Part shown: positions 16,717 to 24,246 of the stretch, in pieces | Numbering within the stretch: position 1 is the stretch's first letter | Layout of the letters: every line of letters starts with the position of its first letter | From: Natronoglomus mannanivorans | Lineage (GTDB): Archaea > Halobacteriota > Halobacteria > Halobacteriales > Natrialbaceae | DNA length: 64,000 bases | Assembly (NCBI GenBank): GCA_025517485.1 | Contig: JAOPKB010000010.1 | Span: 1-64,000 of the forward strand | Direction: 5' to 3' | Notes under the pieces: generated by a model | Seen by the model: the letters and a program-made list of their open reading frames with translations, nothing else | What the model was told of the DNA's origin: nothing | The model's database searches: none | Program-made: the position numbers and the translations under genes

Positions 16717-18575
16717 GGTACCACCTCCCCCGTCGCCGTCTCGACGATATAGGCGGCGAGTTCGAGGAAGATCGCGTAGTCGGGAACGACCCCGAGCGTG
16801 ACCGCTCCGGTGGCGATGACGAGGATCGGCATCAGCATGAGCCAGGTGCTCTCACCGAACAGCGGCGAGCGCCGTTCCCAGCCGCCCGGTGGCGGTCCGC
16901 CGTGGTGATGATGGTCGTCGTGATCGCCGTGATCGTGGTGATCGTCGGCGTGTTTGTCGTGAGTTTCGTGATCGCTCGGGTATCGGTCGACGGCGTATTC
17001 GTGTTCGTCCTCGCGCTCGTCGTCTTCGTCTTCGCCCCCACCGGCGGGCTGTGGCGCACCGCCGTCAGTCGCCAGCGAGTCGTCGCCTGTCTGCTCGGCT
17101 GCGTAGGATTCGCGCTGACCGCCGAGTGGAAACTCGAGGATCGGTTTCGCGTCGTGGCGGTCTTCCGTCTCGAAGAAGGCGGTGTAGACGACCGGCCAGA
17201 GGTAGGCGATGTTGAGGATTCCTGAGACGACCAGCGCGAGCGCGAACAGCCAGTAACTGCCGCCAAGCGAGCCGGCGCCGATCATCATGTAGAACTTGCT
17301 GACGAAACCGGCGATCAGCGGGATACCGGCCATCCCCGCCGCACCGACCGCGAAGGCACTCATTACCAGCGGCATTCGTTTGCCGATGCCGGCCATCTCG
17401 CTGACGTAGTCGGTGTGGGTCTCGACGTGGACCGCACCCGCACAGAAGAACAGCGTGAGCTTGCCGAACGCGTGAGCTGGAATGTGAAAGAGTGCGCCGA
17501 AGACTGCGATCGGATGGAGCATCGAGAGTCCCAGTACGATGTACGACAGCTGGGCGGTCGTCGAGTACGCCAACCGCCGCTTCAGGTGATCTTTGCGCAT
17601 CGCGATGATACTCGCCGCCGTCAGCGTGAACGCCGCGAGGATCGCGACGGGAACGTTCAAGCCGACCTCGCCGACCATCGGGACGTTCAGTGGAAGCTCC
17701 CGGATCGTCTCGACGCCGTAGACCTCGAGGATGACCCTCGCGACACCGAACGCGCCGGACTTGACGACGGCCACGGCGTGGAGCAGCCCCGACACCGGCG
17801 TCGGCGCGACCATGGCGTCGGCGAGCCAGGAGTGAAGCGGCATCACTGCTGCTTTCACACCGAAGCCGGCGATCAGCAGGAAGAACGCGGCCTGTGCGAA
17901 GACGGGTTCGGCCTGAGCGGCCTCCGCGAGGGCGGACATTCCGCCAGCCTCGAAGGTGAGCGTACCCTCGCCGACGCCCGCGGTGAGCCAGTAGACCAGC
18001 ACCGTCCCGGCCAGCAGGAAGACCCCGCCGCCGAAGAACGTATAGGTGAGGTACTTTCGGCCGGCGATTCGGGCCTCCGAATCTTCGTTGTGGGCGACCA
18101 GCGGGTAGGTCACCAGCGACAGCAACTCGTAGAAGACGAAGATCGTCACCAGATTTCCGGCGAACGCGATTCCCAGCGCCGTCGAAAGCGAGGCGGCGAA
18201 CGCGGCGAAGAATCGCGTCTGGGCGTGTTCGTCGAGCCCCCGCATGTAGCCCGCCGCGTAGAAGGACGTGAAGATCCAGAGGAAACTCGCGAGTAACGCG
18301 AACAACATCCCCAGCGGATCGGCTCGCAGGACGAAGTCGATCCCGGCGACGAACTCGAGGCCGGTCGACTCAGCGAGACTCCACTCGTAGACCGTCCCGT
18401 CGAGGACGCCCGGAAGCATACTCAGGACGATCCCGAACTTCGTGAGCGCGGCGACGACCGACCAGCCTTCGCGGACGTTCGGGAAGCGATACGACGCGAT
18501 AATCAGGACGACCGCGATCGCCGAGACGAGCACGGCAGCCAGCGGACGCGGGTCAGTCACGGCGTTTTCGACCAT
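16713..18575 (-). CDS. Mrp/Mnh antiporter, D-type subunit with His-rich loop
   Basis: A 620-residue NuoN/MrpD-type subunit with about 14 helices and the signature 'HSWLADAMVAPTPVS'. Between the penultimate and last helices a long hydrophilic loop (about residues 480-565) carries an acidic part and then a His/Asp cluster ('DDHHDHGDHDDHHHH', about 545-560), which could bind transition metals. Relatives normally have a short loop at this place. It begins in a TGATG overlap with the upstream mrpD gene and ends in an ATGA overlap with the next, so it belongs to one translationally coupled operon. The role as a proton or sodium translocating subunit is from the family. Confidence 0.87.
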   Translation of the reverse strand: MVENAVTDPRPLAAVLVSAIAVVLIIASYRFPNVREGWSVVAALTKFGIVLSMLPGVLDGTVYEWSLAESTGLEFVAGIDFVLRADPLGMLFALLASFLWIFTSFYAAGYMRGLDEHAQTRFFAAFAASLSTALGIAFAGNLVTIFVFYELLSLVTYPLVAHNEDSEARIAGRKYLTYTFFGGGVFLLAGTVLVYWLTAGVGEGTLTFEAGGMSALAEAAQAEPVFAQAAFFLLIAGFGVKAAVMPLHSWLADAMVAPTPVSGLLHAVAVVKSGAFGVARVILEVYGVETIRELPLNVPMVGEVGLNVPVAILAAFTLTAASIIAMRKDHLKRRLAYSTTAQLSYIVLGLSMLHPIAVFGALFHIPAHAFGKLTLFFCAGAVHVETHTDYVSEMAGIGKRMPLVMSAFAVGAAGMAGIPLIAGFVSKFYMMIGAGSLGGSYWLFALALVVSGILNIAYLWPVVYTAFFETEDRHDAKPILEFPLGGQRESYAAEQTGDDSLATDGGAPQPAGGGEDEDDEREDEHEYAVDRYPSDHETHDKHADDHHDHGDHDDHHHHGGPPPGGWERRSPLFGESTWLMLMPILVIATGAVTLGVVPDYAIFLELAAYIVETATGEVVP

Positions 18576-20131
18576 CAGTTGAACACCTCCGAGACGAACG
18601 GCTCGAGCCAGTCGTAGAACAGGTCACCCGAGAAGCCGAGGGCGACCGCCAGGACGGCCGCGACGACCACGATCGAGAGCATGCCGATCGAGACGGCGTC
18701 GGGGCGTGCACGGTCGGATTGGCGGGTCAGTCCCGGCCCAGATCCGCCGTCGGTCGCGACCACGTCCGCATCCGGCGCGTGGGGGTCCTCGAGCCAGTTC
18801 GCCGGCGTGAAGTACATCTTCTCGAGCAGCCGGGCCGAGTAGGCCAGCGTGAGCATCGTACTGAGGAAGATCACGGCGGCGACCGACCAGACTTCGGCCT
18901 GGACGGCGCCGAGGGCGATGTACCACTTGCCGACGAAGCCGACCGACGGTGGGATGCCGATCAGTGCGATCAGGAGGACGGCCATGCCACCTGCGACGAC
19001 CGGCCGTCGAGCCGCGAGACCGGCGTACTCGTCGACCGTGCGGGCGCCGTAGCCCAGTGCGATGACGCCGGCGGCGATGAACAGGCCGGCTTTCATGATG
19101 CCGTGGCCGACGAGGTGGATCACCGCGCCGACCAGCGCCGTCTCGGTGACCAGTCCGTATGCGGCCACGACCAGGCCGAACTGCGAGACCGAGGAGTACG
19201 CGAGCATGCGTTTGACGTCCCGCTGGATCACCGCGAGGGTGCTGCCGGCGACCACGCTGACCGCGCCGACGGTGATCACGATTTCGCGTGCGTACGGTGT
19301 CTGGGTCAGGAAGTCGACCGTGAACACCGTATACATGACTCGAGCGAGCGCGTACGCGGAGACGGTCGAGACGAGTGCCGCGACGAGCGGCGTCACCCCG
19401 TCGGGGGCGTGCTGGTAGGCGTCGGGCTGCCAGGCGTGAACCGGCCACTGGGCGACCTTGATCGCGAAGCCGACGAAGACGAACGCGAACGCGGCCCGGA
19501 CCAGCGTGTTCTCGTAGCCGCCCTGGGCCTGTGGGATCGCCTCGGCGAGTTCGATCATGTTCAGCGTCCCCGTCGCCATGAACAGCAGGCCGACACCGAG
19601 CAGGTACAGCGACGCGCCGACGGTCCCCACGATGAGGTACTTGAGTCCAGCGACCGCGGATTCCGGGCCGTCACCGCTGGCGATGAGCGCGTAGGTCGCG
19701 AGCCCGGTGATTTCGAGGAAGACGAACATGTTGAACACGTCGCCGGTGAAGGTGAGCCCGAGCAAGCCGCCGACGAGCAGCAGGTAGCCGCTGTAAAAGG
19801 TGTTCCCGCGCGGGCCGCCGAGGCGGGTGTACGCGAGCACGCCGGCCGAGGTGCCGGTGACGAGCAACGCGATCGTCGTCGACAGCCGGTCGGCGACGAG
19901 TTCGATCCCGTAGGCTCGCGGATAGCCACCGAGCTGGTGGATCACCGTCCCCTCACTGTAGACGACGGTCGCGAGGACGACGGTCGCGACGAAGAGACTC
20001 GAGGTCGTGAGCGTCGTGAAGAGCCAGCCGGCGCGGTCGAAGCGCAGGCCGAAGACGAGCGGCAAGGTCGCCGCGAGGATCGGTGCGGCGACGAGCAAAA
20101 CGGGGATCGCCTCGGAGAGAGCGTCACTCAT
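18575..20131 (-). CDS. mnhD: Mrp/Mnh antiporter subunit D
   Basis: A 518-residue NuoN-like antiporter subunit with about 14 helices and 'HAWQPDAYQHAP', the classical MrpD signature; the central proton-channel Lys/Glu helices are visible. The ATG at 20131 was preferred to an upstream GTG, since it has a GGAGGTG ribosome-binding site at good spacing and overlaps the end of mnhC by 8 bases. It forms the membrane core of the multi-subunit Na+/H+ antiporter together with subunits A, B and C and helps Na+ export and pH control. A short charged segment between the last helices (around 'DPHAPDADVVATDGG') is haloarchaea-like. Confidence 0.9.
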   Translation of the reverse strand: MSDALSEAIPVLLVAAPILAATLPLVFGLRFDRAGWLFTTLTTSSLFVATVVLATVVYSEGTVIHQLGGYPRAYGIELVADRLSTTIALLVTGTSAGVLAYTRLGGPRGNTFYSGYLLLVGGLLGLTFTGDVFNMFVFLEITGLATYALIASGDGPESAVAGLKYLIVGTVGASLYLLGVGLLFMATGTLNMIELAEAIPQAQGGYENTLVRAAFAFVFVGFAIKVAQWPVHAWQPDAYQHAPDGVTPLVAALVSTVSAYALARVMYTVFTVDFLTQTPYAREIVITVGAVSVVAGSTLAVIQRDVKRMLAYSSVSQFGLVVAAYGLVTETALVGAVIHLVGHGIMKAGLFIAAGVIALGYGARTVDEYAGLAARRPVVAGGMAVLLIALIGIPPSVGFVGKWYIALGAVQAEVWSVAAVIFLSTMLTLAYSARLLEKMYFTPANWLEDPHAPDADVVATDGGSGPGLTRQSDRARPDAVSIGMLSIVVVAAVLAVALGFSGDLFYDWLEPFVSEVFN

Positions 20132-20495
20132 CGGCACGCACCTCCCGGAGGGTGTCCTCGCGAAGGGTCCCGTACTCGGCGTAGATCCGGACGATCAGGG
20201 CGAGTGCGACGGCCGTCAGTGCGACGCCGACGACGATGGCGGTCAGGACGATAACGTGTGGGAGCGGACTCGCGACGAGGAGTTCGCCCGGATTCGTCTC
20301 CGCCGGGACGATCGGAGCGTCGCCGCCTTCGACGTAGGCTACGGAGACGAAAAACAGGAAGATCGCCGTCTGGAAGAGGTTGACGCCGATCACCTTCTTC
20401 ACGAGGTTCTCGTTGGCGATCATCATGTAGAGTCCGATCGCGAGCAGGACGAACGCCAGGACGTAGGTGTAGTGGGTATCGAGGTACTCAATCAT
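20124..20495 (-). CDS. mnhC: Mrp/Mnh antiporter subunit C (NuoK-like)
   Basis: 123 residues with three helices, from the ATG at 20495 ('MIEYLDTHYTY'); the longer frame upstream is the other-frame end of mnhB. The NuoK-like pattern 'GLYMMIANENLVKKVIGVN' with its conserved Asn and Gly, and 'LTAIVVGVALTAVALAL', identify the family. Its start overlaps the mnhB stop by 8 bp and its end overlaps mnhD. Small membrane subunit that packs between the D- and A-type channels. Confidence 0.9.
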   Translation of the reverse strand: MIEYLDTHYTYVLAFVLLAIGLYMMIANENLVKKVIGVNLFQTAIFLFFVSVAYVEGGDAPIVPAETNPGELLVASPLPHVIVLTAIVVGVALTAVALALIVRIYAEYGTLREDTLREVRADE

Positions 20496-21024
20496 CGTCG
20501 TCACCTCCGTTTTCACTGTCACGGTCGCCGCCGCGCCCGGCGACGGAGCCGGGACTGGAACTCGAGTCCGTGCCACGCTCCGGCGTGAATCCCGACGCCG
20601 TCGCGAAAAAGAGCGTGATCACCACGCCCGCGACGATCAGGGCGATCCCGCCGATCTCGATGGTCTCCATCCCCCACTTCGGGGCGATTCCGAGGACCTC
20701 GTCGAACAGTTCGTACTCGAGGAAGGCGCCGCCGAGTGCCATCGTCGCCAGCCCGACGCCGAGGAAGATGGAGACGCCGCCGGCGATGAGCGCGACGAGC
20801 GTGGAGTTCGAGAGCCACTGTCGAGTGGGTTCGATCCCGAACGCGAACGCGAGCATGAGGATCGTGACGCCGATGATCGCGCCGCCTTGGAAACTCCCGC
20901 CGGGTGTGTCGGCGCCGTGGAACGTCATGAACAGCCCGTAGGTGAGCGTGAACGGGGCGATGATCTTCACGGAGGTCAAGATGACCTGGCTCTCGGTGTA
21001 GGTGTCGTCGTACTGATCTGCCAT
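20488..21024 (-). CDS. mnhB: Mrp/Mnh antiporter subunit B
   Basis: 178 residues. 'ADTPGGSFQGGAI' near residue 40 is the MnhB signature; four helices are followed by a hydrophilic Ser/Gly/Asp-rich tail of about 30 residues. It starts in a TGATG overlap with the MrpA-C-like gene upstream. The acidic tail is longer than in bacterial MnhB and may reflect halophilic adaptation. Confidence 0.9.
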   Translation of the reverse strand: MADQYDDTYTESQVILTSVKIIAPFTLTYGLFMTFHGADTPGGSFQGGAIIGVTILMLAFAFGIEPTRQWLSNSTLVALIAGGVSIFLGVGLATMALGGAFLEYELFDEVLGIAPKWGMETIEIGGIALIVAGVVITLFFATASGFTPERGTDSSSSPGSVAGRGGDRDSENGGDDDD

Positions 21025-21569
21025 CAGGCGAACACCTCCCGTTTGAGGACGATGAGAACGGCGACGCCGGCCGCGAAGACGACGACCGCCTCGCCGAAGG
21101 TGTCGAAGCCACGGTAGGCGGCCAGTACGGCCGTGACGGCGTTCTGGACGCCGGTATCGTCGTAGGTGTGCTGGATGTAGTACTGGGTCACGTCGGCGTT
21201 GGCCCAGACGGGGGCGTCCTCGGCCCCGACGGCGACCATCTCGGGTAACACCGTCCAGAGCAACACGATCGCGAACGCCCCGACCGCGACGACGCCGGGC
21301 CAGTGGACCCGCTCGAAGAGTCGATCGGTCGACGGCCGCGTCGTCCGGGCGATCGTCAGGAGGAGGAGGATCGTCGTCACTCCCGCGCCGATCGCCGCCT
21401 CGGTCATCGCGACGTCGGGTGCCAGCAGGAAGGTGTAGAAGATCGCCATCCCCAGACTGTAGGCGCCGAAGACGACGATCGCAGACAGCACGTCGCGAAA
21501 CAGCGCCGTGGTGACGGCGGTCAACAGGATGAAGACCATGAGCGTGTACGCGAACCAGCTCATCGTCAT
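21024..21569 (-). CDS. MrpA C-terminal-like subunit (DUF4040 / MbhD-MbhE type)
   Basis: 181 residues with about five helices. It corresponds to the C-terminal part of MrpA (DUF4040 plus the MrpA-C/MbhE part), which in archaeal Mrp and Mbh complexes is often a separate gene. 'LAPDVAMTEAAIGAG' is the recognisable DUF4040 motif and 'RGFDTFGEAVVVFAAGV' the MbhE motif. It starts in an ATGA overlap with mnhG. The NuoL-like N-terminal half of MrpA must then be provided by one of the extra D-type genes downstream. Confidence 0.85.
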   Translation of the reverse strand: MTMSWFAYTLMVFILLTAVTTALFRDVLSAIVVFGAYSLGMAIFYTFLLAPDVAMTEAAIGAGVTTILLLLTIARTTRPSTDRLFERVHWPGVVAVGAFAIVLLWTVLPEMVAVGAEDAPVWANADVTQYYIQHTYDDTGVQNAVTAVLAAYRGFDTFGEAVVVFAAGVAVLIVLKREVFA

Positions 21570-21919
21570 CGGTTCTCACCCTCCGTCTGACTCTGGCCCG
21601 TGTTCCCATCTTCCTCCGGCGTCCAGGGCTCGATACCGGTCTCTGCGGCCGATCGGGCGATCGCGTGGGCCGCGGTCGGGTTCGTGATGAACACGAAAAA
21701 CAGCAACAAGACGGTGTAGATCGTTGCGTTCTGCCAGCCGAGCGCTAACGCGACCGCTGCCAGCGCCATCCCCGCACCGAGCGTGTCGGTCTGGGACGCG
21801 GTGTGAGAGCGGGCGTAGACGTCCGGCAGCCGGAGCACGCCGACCGCGGAGACGAACGTGAAGAACAATCCGAGGACGACCAGCACGACGATCGCCCAGA
21901 AACGGATCGTCTCGATCAC
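21566..21919 (-). CDS. mnhG: Mrp/Mnh antiporter subunit G
   Basis: 117 residues, three helices. The motif 'VGVLRLPDVYARSHTASQTD' is the MnhG/PhaG signature. The GTG at 21919 is the start because it overlaps the mnhF stop (GTGA) and begins the first helix; the long frame further upstream is non-coding. A short acidic tail ends the protein. Confidence 0.88.
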   Translation of the reverse strand: MIETIRFWAIVVLVVLGLFFTFVSAVGVLRLPDVYARSHTASQTDTLGAGMALAAVALALGWQNATIYTVLLLFFVFITNPTAAHAIARSAAETGIEPWTPEEDGNTGQSQTEGENR

Positions 21920-22203
21920 AGGACACCACCCCGTTCGACGGTGAACTTCGAGATGGCGACTGCCATCAGGAAGTTCAACAGCGCGTAGATCAGTGCGACG
22001 TCGAGAAACCAGGGTTCGCCAAGTCCCGCCGCCAGTAGCGCCAGGATCACTACTGTGTTCGTCCCGAGGACGTTCACCGCGAGCAGTCGATCCTGAGTCG
22101 TCGGCCCGGCGATCGCTCGATAGAACATCATAATCGCGAGAACCACGAACAGCGCGGCAGAGGCCACGAAGAACTCGTCGAGACCGACTGCAGGATCGAT
22201 CAC
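21916..22203 (-). CDS. mnhF: Mrp/Mnh antiporter subunit F
   Basis: 95 residues with three helices and the MnhF motif 'YRAIAGPTTQDRLLAVNVLG'. It overlaps both neighbours by four bases (ATGA/GTGA), which shows tight translational coupling in the E-F-G part of the operon. Confidence 0.9.
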   Translation of the reverse strand: MIDPAVGLDEFFVASAALFVVLAIMMFYRAIAGPTTQDRLLAVNVLGTNTVVILALLAAGLGEPWFLDVALIYALLNFLMAVAISKFTVERGGVL

Positions 22204-23246
22204 AGCTCCTCACCTCCGATGACCTCGGCGTCACCGCGTTCTTTCGGCGTCGCCGTCGCCGCCGCCTCGCGGCCGTAGAAGACGAACCGGACCGCCCGCT
22301 CGAGCGACCCCTCGAAGAGGTCGTCGCGGGCGACTTGCGTGAGCGAGTGGACGATCAACTGCTGGTTGTTCGCTCGAACGGTCAGGGTTCCGGGGGTAAG
22401 CGTGATACTGTTCGCGAGTGCGAGCAGCGGCAGACCGCTCCTGACGCGCGCGTTCACCCGCGTCAGCTTCGGGTCAATCGGCATCGAGGGCCGAAGGATC
22501 ACGAGTGAGATCGCGAGATTCGCCCTGATGATCTCCCAGATCAGGTACGGGATGTAAAGCGTAAACCGGACGACGCGAAGCGGCGAGCCGACCAGCGTCG
22601 GAGCCGTCGTAAACGTGACGTGAGAGAGTGTGACGGCGACGATTCCGGCGACTGCAGCGCCGGTGACGAGATCGAAGGTATAGGTCGGATCGCCGAGGGT
22701 CAGATAGAATCCATAGGAAATGAGAAACATCGCGAACAGCCGACTCCGGCTTCCGGGGCCGACCAGCCGCTCGTGTCTCGCCGATCGCTCGACCGGGGCC
22801 TCGTCGTATCGAAGCCCGACACGATCGAGTTCACGCTCGAGTGGCTGGAGCATGGGGGCCGTCGCCCCGGGCTGGTACTCCGGGTCGAGGATCACACACT
22901 CGAGGTCGTGTTCGTCCGCGTAGGCCGCGAAGGCCTTCGCGTAGTCCCGCGGGCCGAAGAGGTACTCCTGGTCGCCGACGATTTCCGTTTCGATCGTCAG
23001 CGAGTGGCTGTGGGAGCCGGCATCTTCGCGGACCCACGCCGCGGCCCGCTCGAGGAGGGAGGTGGCGAACTCGATCTTGTCTTGTCCCTCCGGGAGGTCG
23101 GCCTCGTAGGGGACCGCGACGACGAGGTGAATTTGAACCTCGGCGGGGTCGACGTCGTCGGCCAGCGCCGTTTGAACGGCGTAACTCACGGTCTGTCGAA
23201 CTGTCACCGATTCCGACAGCGGGACGAGCACGCGCCTATCCGCCAC
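22200..23246 (-). CDS. mnhE: USP-MnhE fusion, antiporter subunit E
   Basis: 348 residues from a GTG start. The N-terminal 150 residues form a universal-stress-protein-like alpha/beta domain ('RRVLVPLSESVTVRQTVSYA'), and the C-terminal half is MnhE with its two to three helices and the motif 'RANLAISLVILRP' and 'NSITLTPGTLT'. Bacterial MnhE proteins lack the USP part; fusions of this type are known in haloarchaea. The USP domain may sense nucleotides or stress and tune the antiporter, which is inference. First gene of the nine-gene operon, whose promoter must lie just upstream of 23246. Confidence 0.9.
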   Translation of the reverse strand: MADRRVLVPLSESVTVRQTVSYAVQTALADDVDPAEVQIHLVVAVPYEADLPEGQDKIEFATSLLERAAAWVREDAGSHSHSLTIETEIVGDQEYLFGPRDYAKAFAAYADEHDLECVILDPEYQPGATAPMLQPLERELDRVGLRYDEAPVERSARHERLVGPGSRSRLFAMFLISYGFYLTLGDPTYTFDLVTGAAVAGIVAVTLSHVTFTTAPTLVGSPLRVVRFTLYIPYLIWEIIRANLAISLVILRPSMPIDPKLTRVNARVRSGLPLLALANSITLTPGTLTVRANNQQLIVHSLTQVARDDLFEGSLERAVRFVFYGREAAATATPKERGDAEVIGGEEL

Positions 23247-23552
23247 GGCGATCCCCTCCAGACGACGGGTCCTGATTACTCATGGCTCGGGTTCTGTTAG
23301 TCGAGTCAAGCGGTAGCCACAGGAAAACTATTTCGTTATCCCTCAGCCAGAATCGTAATACGGCGATTTTTCACGACTGTTTGTCGGCAGATGACCACGT
23401 GACAGATTCGTCAAATGATGATTGCCCACTGATTGCGACGAAAAATGCCGTTTCGGGTGCCGTAGGGACAGTTCTGGAACGCGTGTCCGGATTCTGCGAC
23501 GCGTCGCTGAATCGTGTCCGCGTGAGAGCCGGCGATCAGAAACGGAACGCGT
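23247..23552. other. intergenic region upstream of the Mrp operon
   Basis: About 300 bp between the divergent-looking Mrp operon and the PadR-type gene (both minus strand). It should hold the Mrp promoter. One plus-strand frame is open (23282-23575) but has no recognisable features and overlaps the PadR gene; I do not accept it as a gene. Confidence 0.4.
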
Positions 23553-23852
23553 TCAATCGCCAACCGATGGCGTAGCCGAGTGGAGATAGCCCCGTTGCCA
23601 CTCGTAGCGAGCCTCCACGACGTTCAGTCCACGGTTCGTGATCGTGTAGGAGTTCGTCCGTCCATCCAGTTTCCCCTTCTCGACCAGTCCACGTTCGACG
23701 AGCGTGTCGAGGTTCGAGTAGAGCCGGCCGTGGAGGATGTTTCGATCCTGCGACCGCTCGAGTTCGCGCATGATCTCGTTGCCACTCGGTGCGCCCATGC
23801 CGCTCAGGACGAACAGCAGGTCCCGCTGGAAGCCGGTCAGATCGTACAACAT
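23553..23852 (-). CDS. PadR-family winged-helix transcriptional regulator
   Basis: 99 residues forming one winged-helix domain: 'LTGFQRDLLFVLSGMG', 'GNEIMREL' and the wing 'HGRLYSNLDTLVERGLVEKG'. PadR proteins of this short haloarchaeal type bind DNA as dimers. The TATA-like sequence GATATTTATGG lies just upstream of the start and is surrounded by CGGG/CCCG half sites, which could be an autoregulatory site. The target is unknown; the gene lies between the Mrp operon and the repeat region. Confidence 0.85.
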   Translation of the reverse strand: MLYDLTGFQRDLLFVLSGMGAPSGNEIMRELERSQDRNILHGRLYSNLDTLVERGLVEKGKLDGRTNSYTITNRGLNVVEARYEWQRGYLHSATPSVGD

Positions 23853-23974
23853 CTACAGCGAGAGTTCGATTTCGGGCCATAAATATCGTCATTATTGTCC
23901 CGAAAGTTAGCCAGGTGCTAAGGGTGAAACTGGCCCCGGAGAGAGGCCGTCACGCGTAATGAAGATAAGAAGGG

Positions 23975-24069
23975 GAAGAAGCGACGCCGCATAAGGAGAG
24001 GAAGAAGCGACGCCGCATAAGGAGAGGAAGAAGCGACGCCGCATAAGGAGAGGAAGAAGCGACGCCGCA
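23975..24069. repeat. 26-bp tandem repeat, about 3.7 copies
   Basis: Three identical 26-bp units (23975-24000, 24001-24026, 24027-24052) and a 17-bp partial fourth unit. The unit begins GAAGAAGCGACGCCGC and ends ATAAGGAGAG. Period 26 is not a multiple of three, the units are contiguous without spacers, and no gene covers them, so this is neither CRISPR nor coding repeat. The following 80 bp lead into the promoter of the gene at 24247. Confidence 0.9.
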
Positions 24070-24150
24070 GTCGACCGCTCGAGCAGTTCGAACGCGACCA
24101 GAGGCTGATCGGAGACACGCGAACCAGCCACCCTGAAGCCCAGTTTCTCG

Positions 24151-24170
24151 CTTATCACCCGTATAATAAA
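24151..24170 (+). promoter_or_regulatory. YTTA-N8-ATAATA composite promoter upstream of the Asp/Ser-rich protein
   Basis: CTTATC followed at the 12-nt register by TATAATAAA. An ATG lies 34 nt beyond the second box (24197), the distance expected for a TATA box and nearly leaderless start, but that ATG is not in frame with the main reading frame of the gene. Best match in the window to the shared glycan-island motif. Confidence 0.6.
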
Positions 24171-24246
24171 CAGCTGTAGCAGGGACACTCGAGACAATGT
24201 TCACTGCCAGTTTCACGACGAAAACGAGGCGTCACCGACGGTCGCG

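Noticed and set aside
18719..20254. 511-codon plus-strand frame opposite mnhD
   Set aside because: Shadow rich in Arg/Asp/Gly; the minus strand carries a clear 14-helix antiporter subunit.
23282..23575. 97-codon plus-strand frame between Mrp operon and PadR gene
   Set aside because: Overlaps the PadR gene, no domain and low coding character.
23975..24069. Possible CRISPR array
   Set aside because: The repeats are contiguous without spacers and no cas genes are present.
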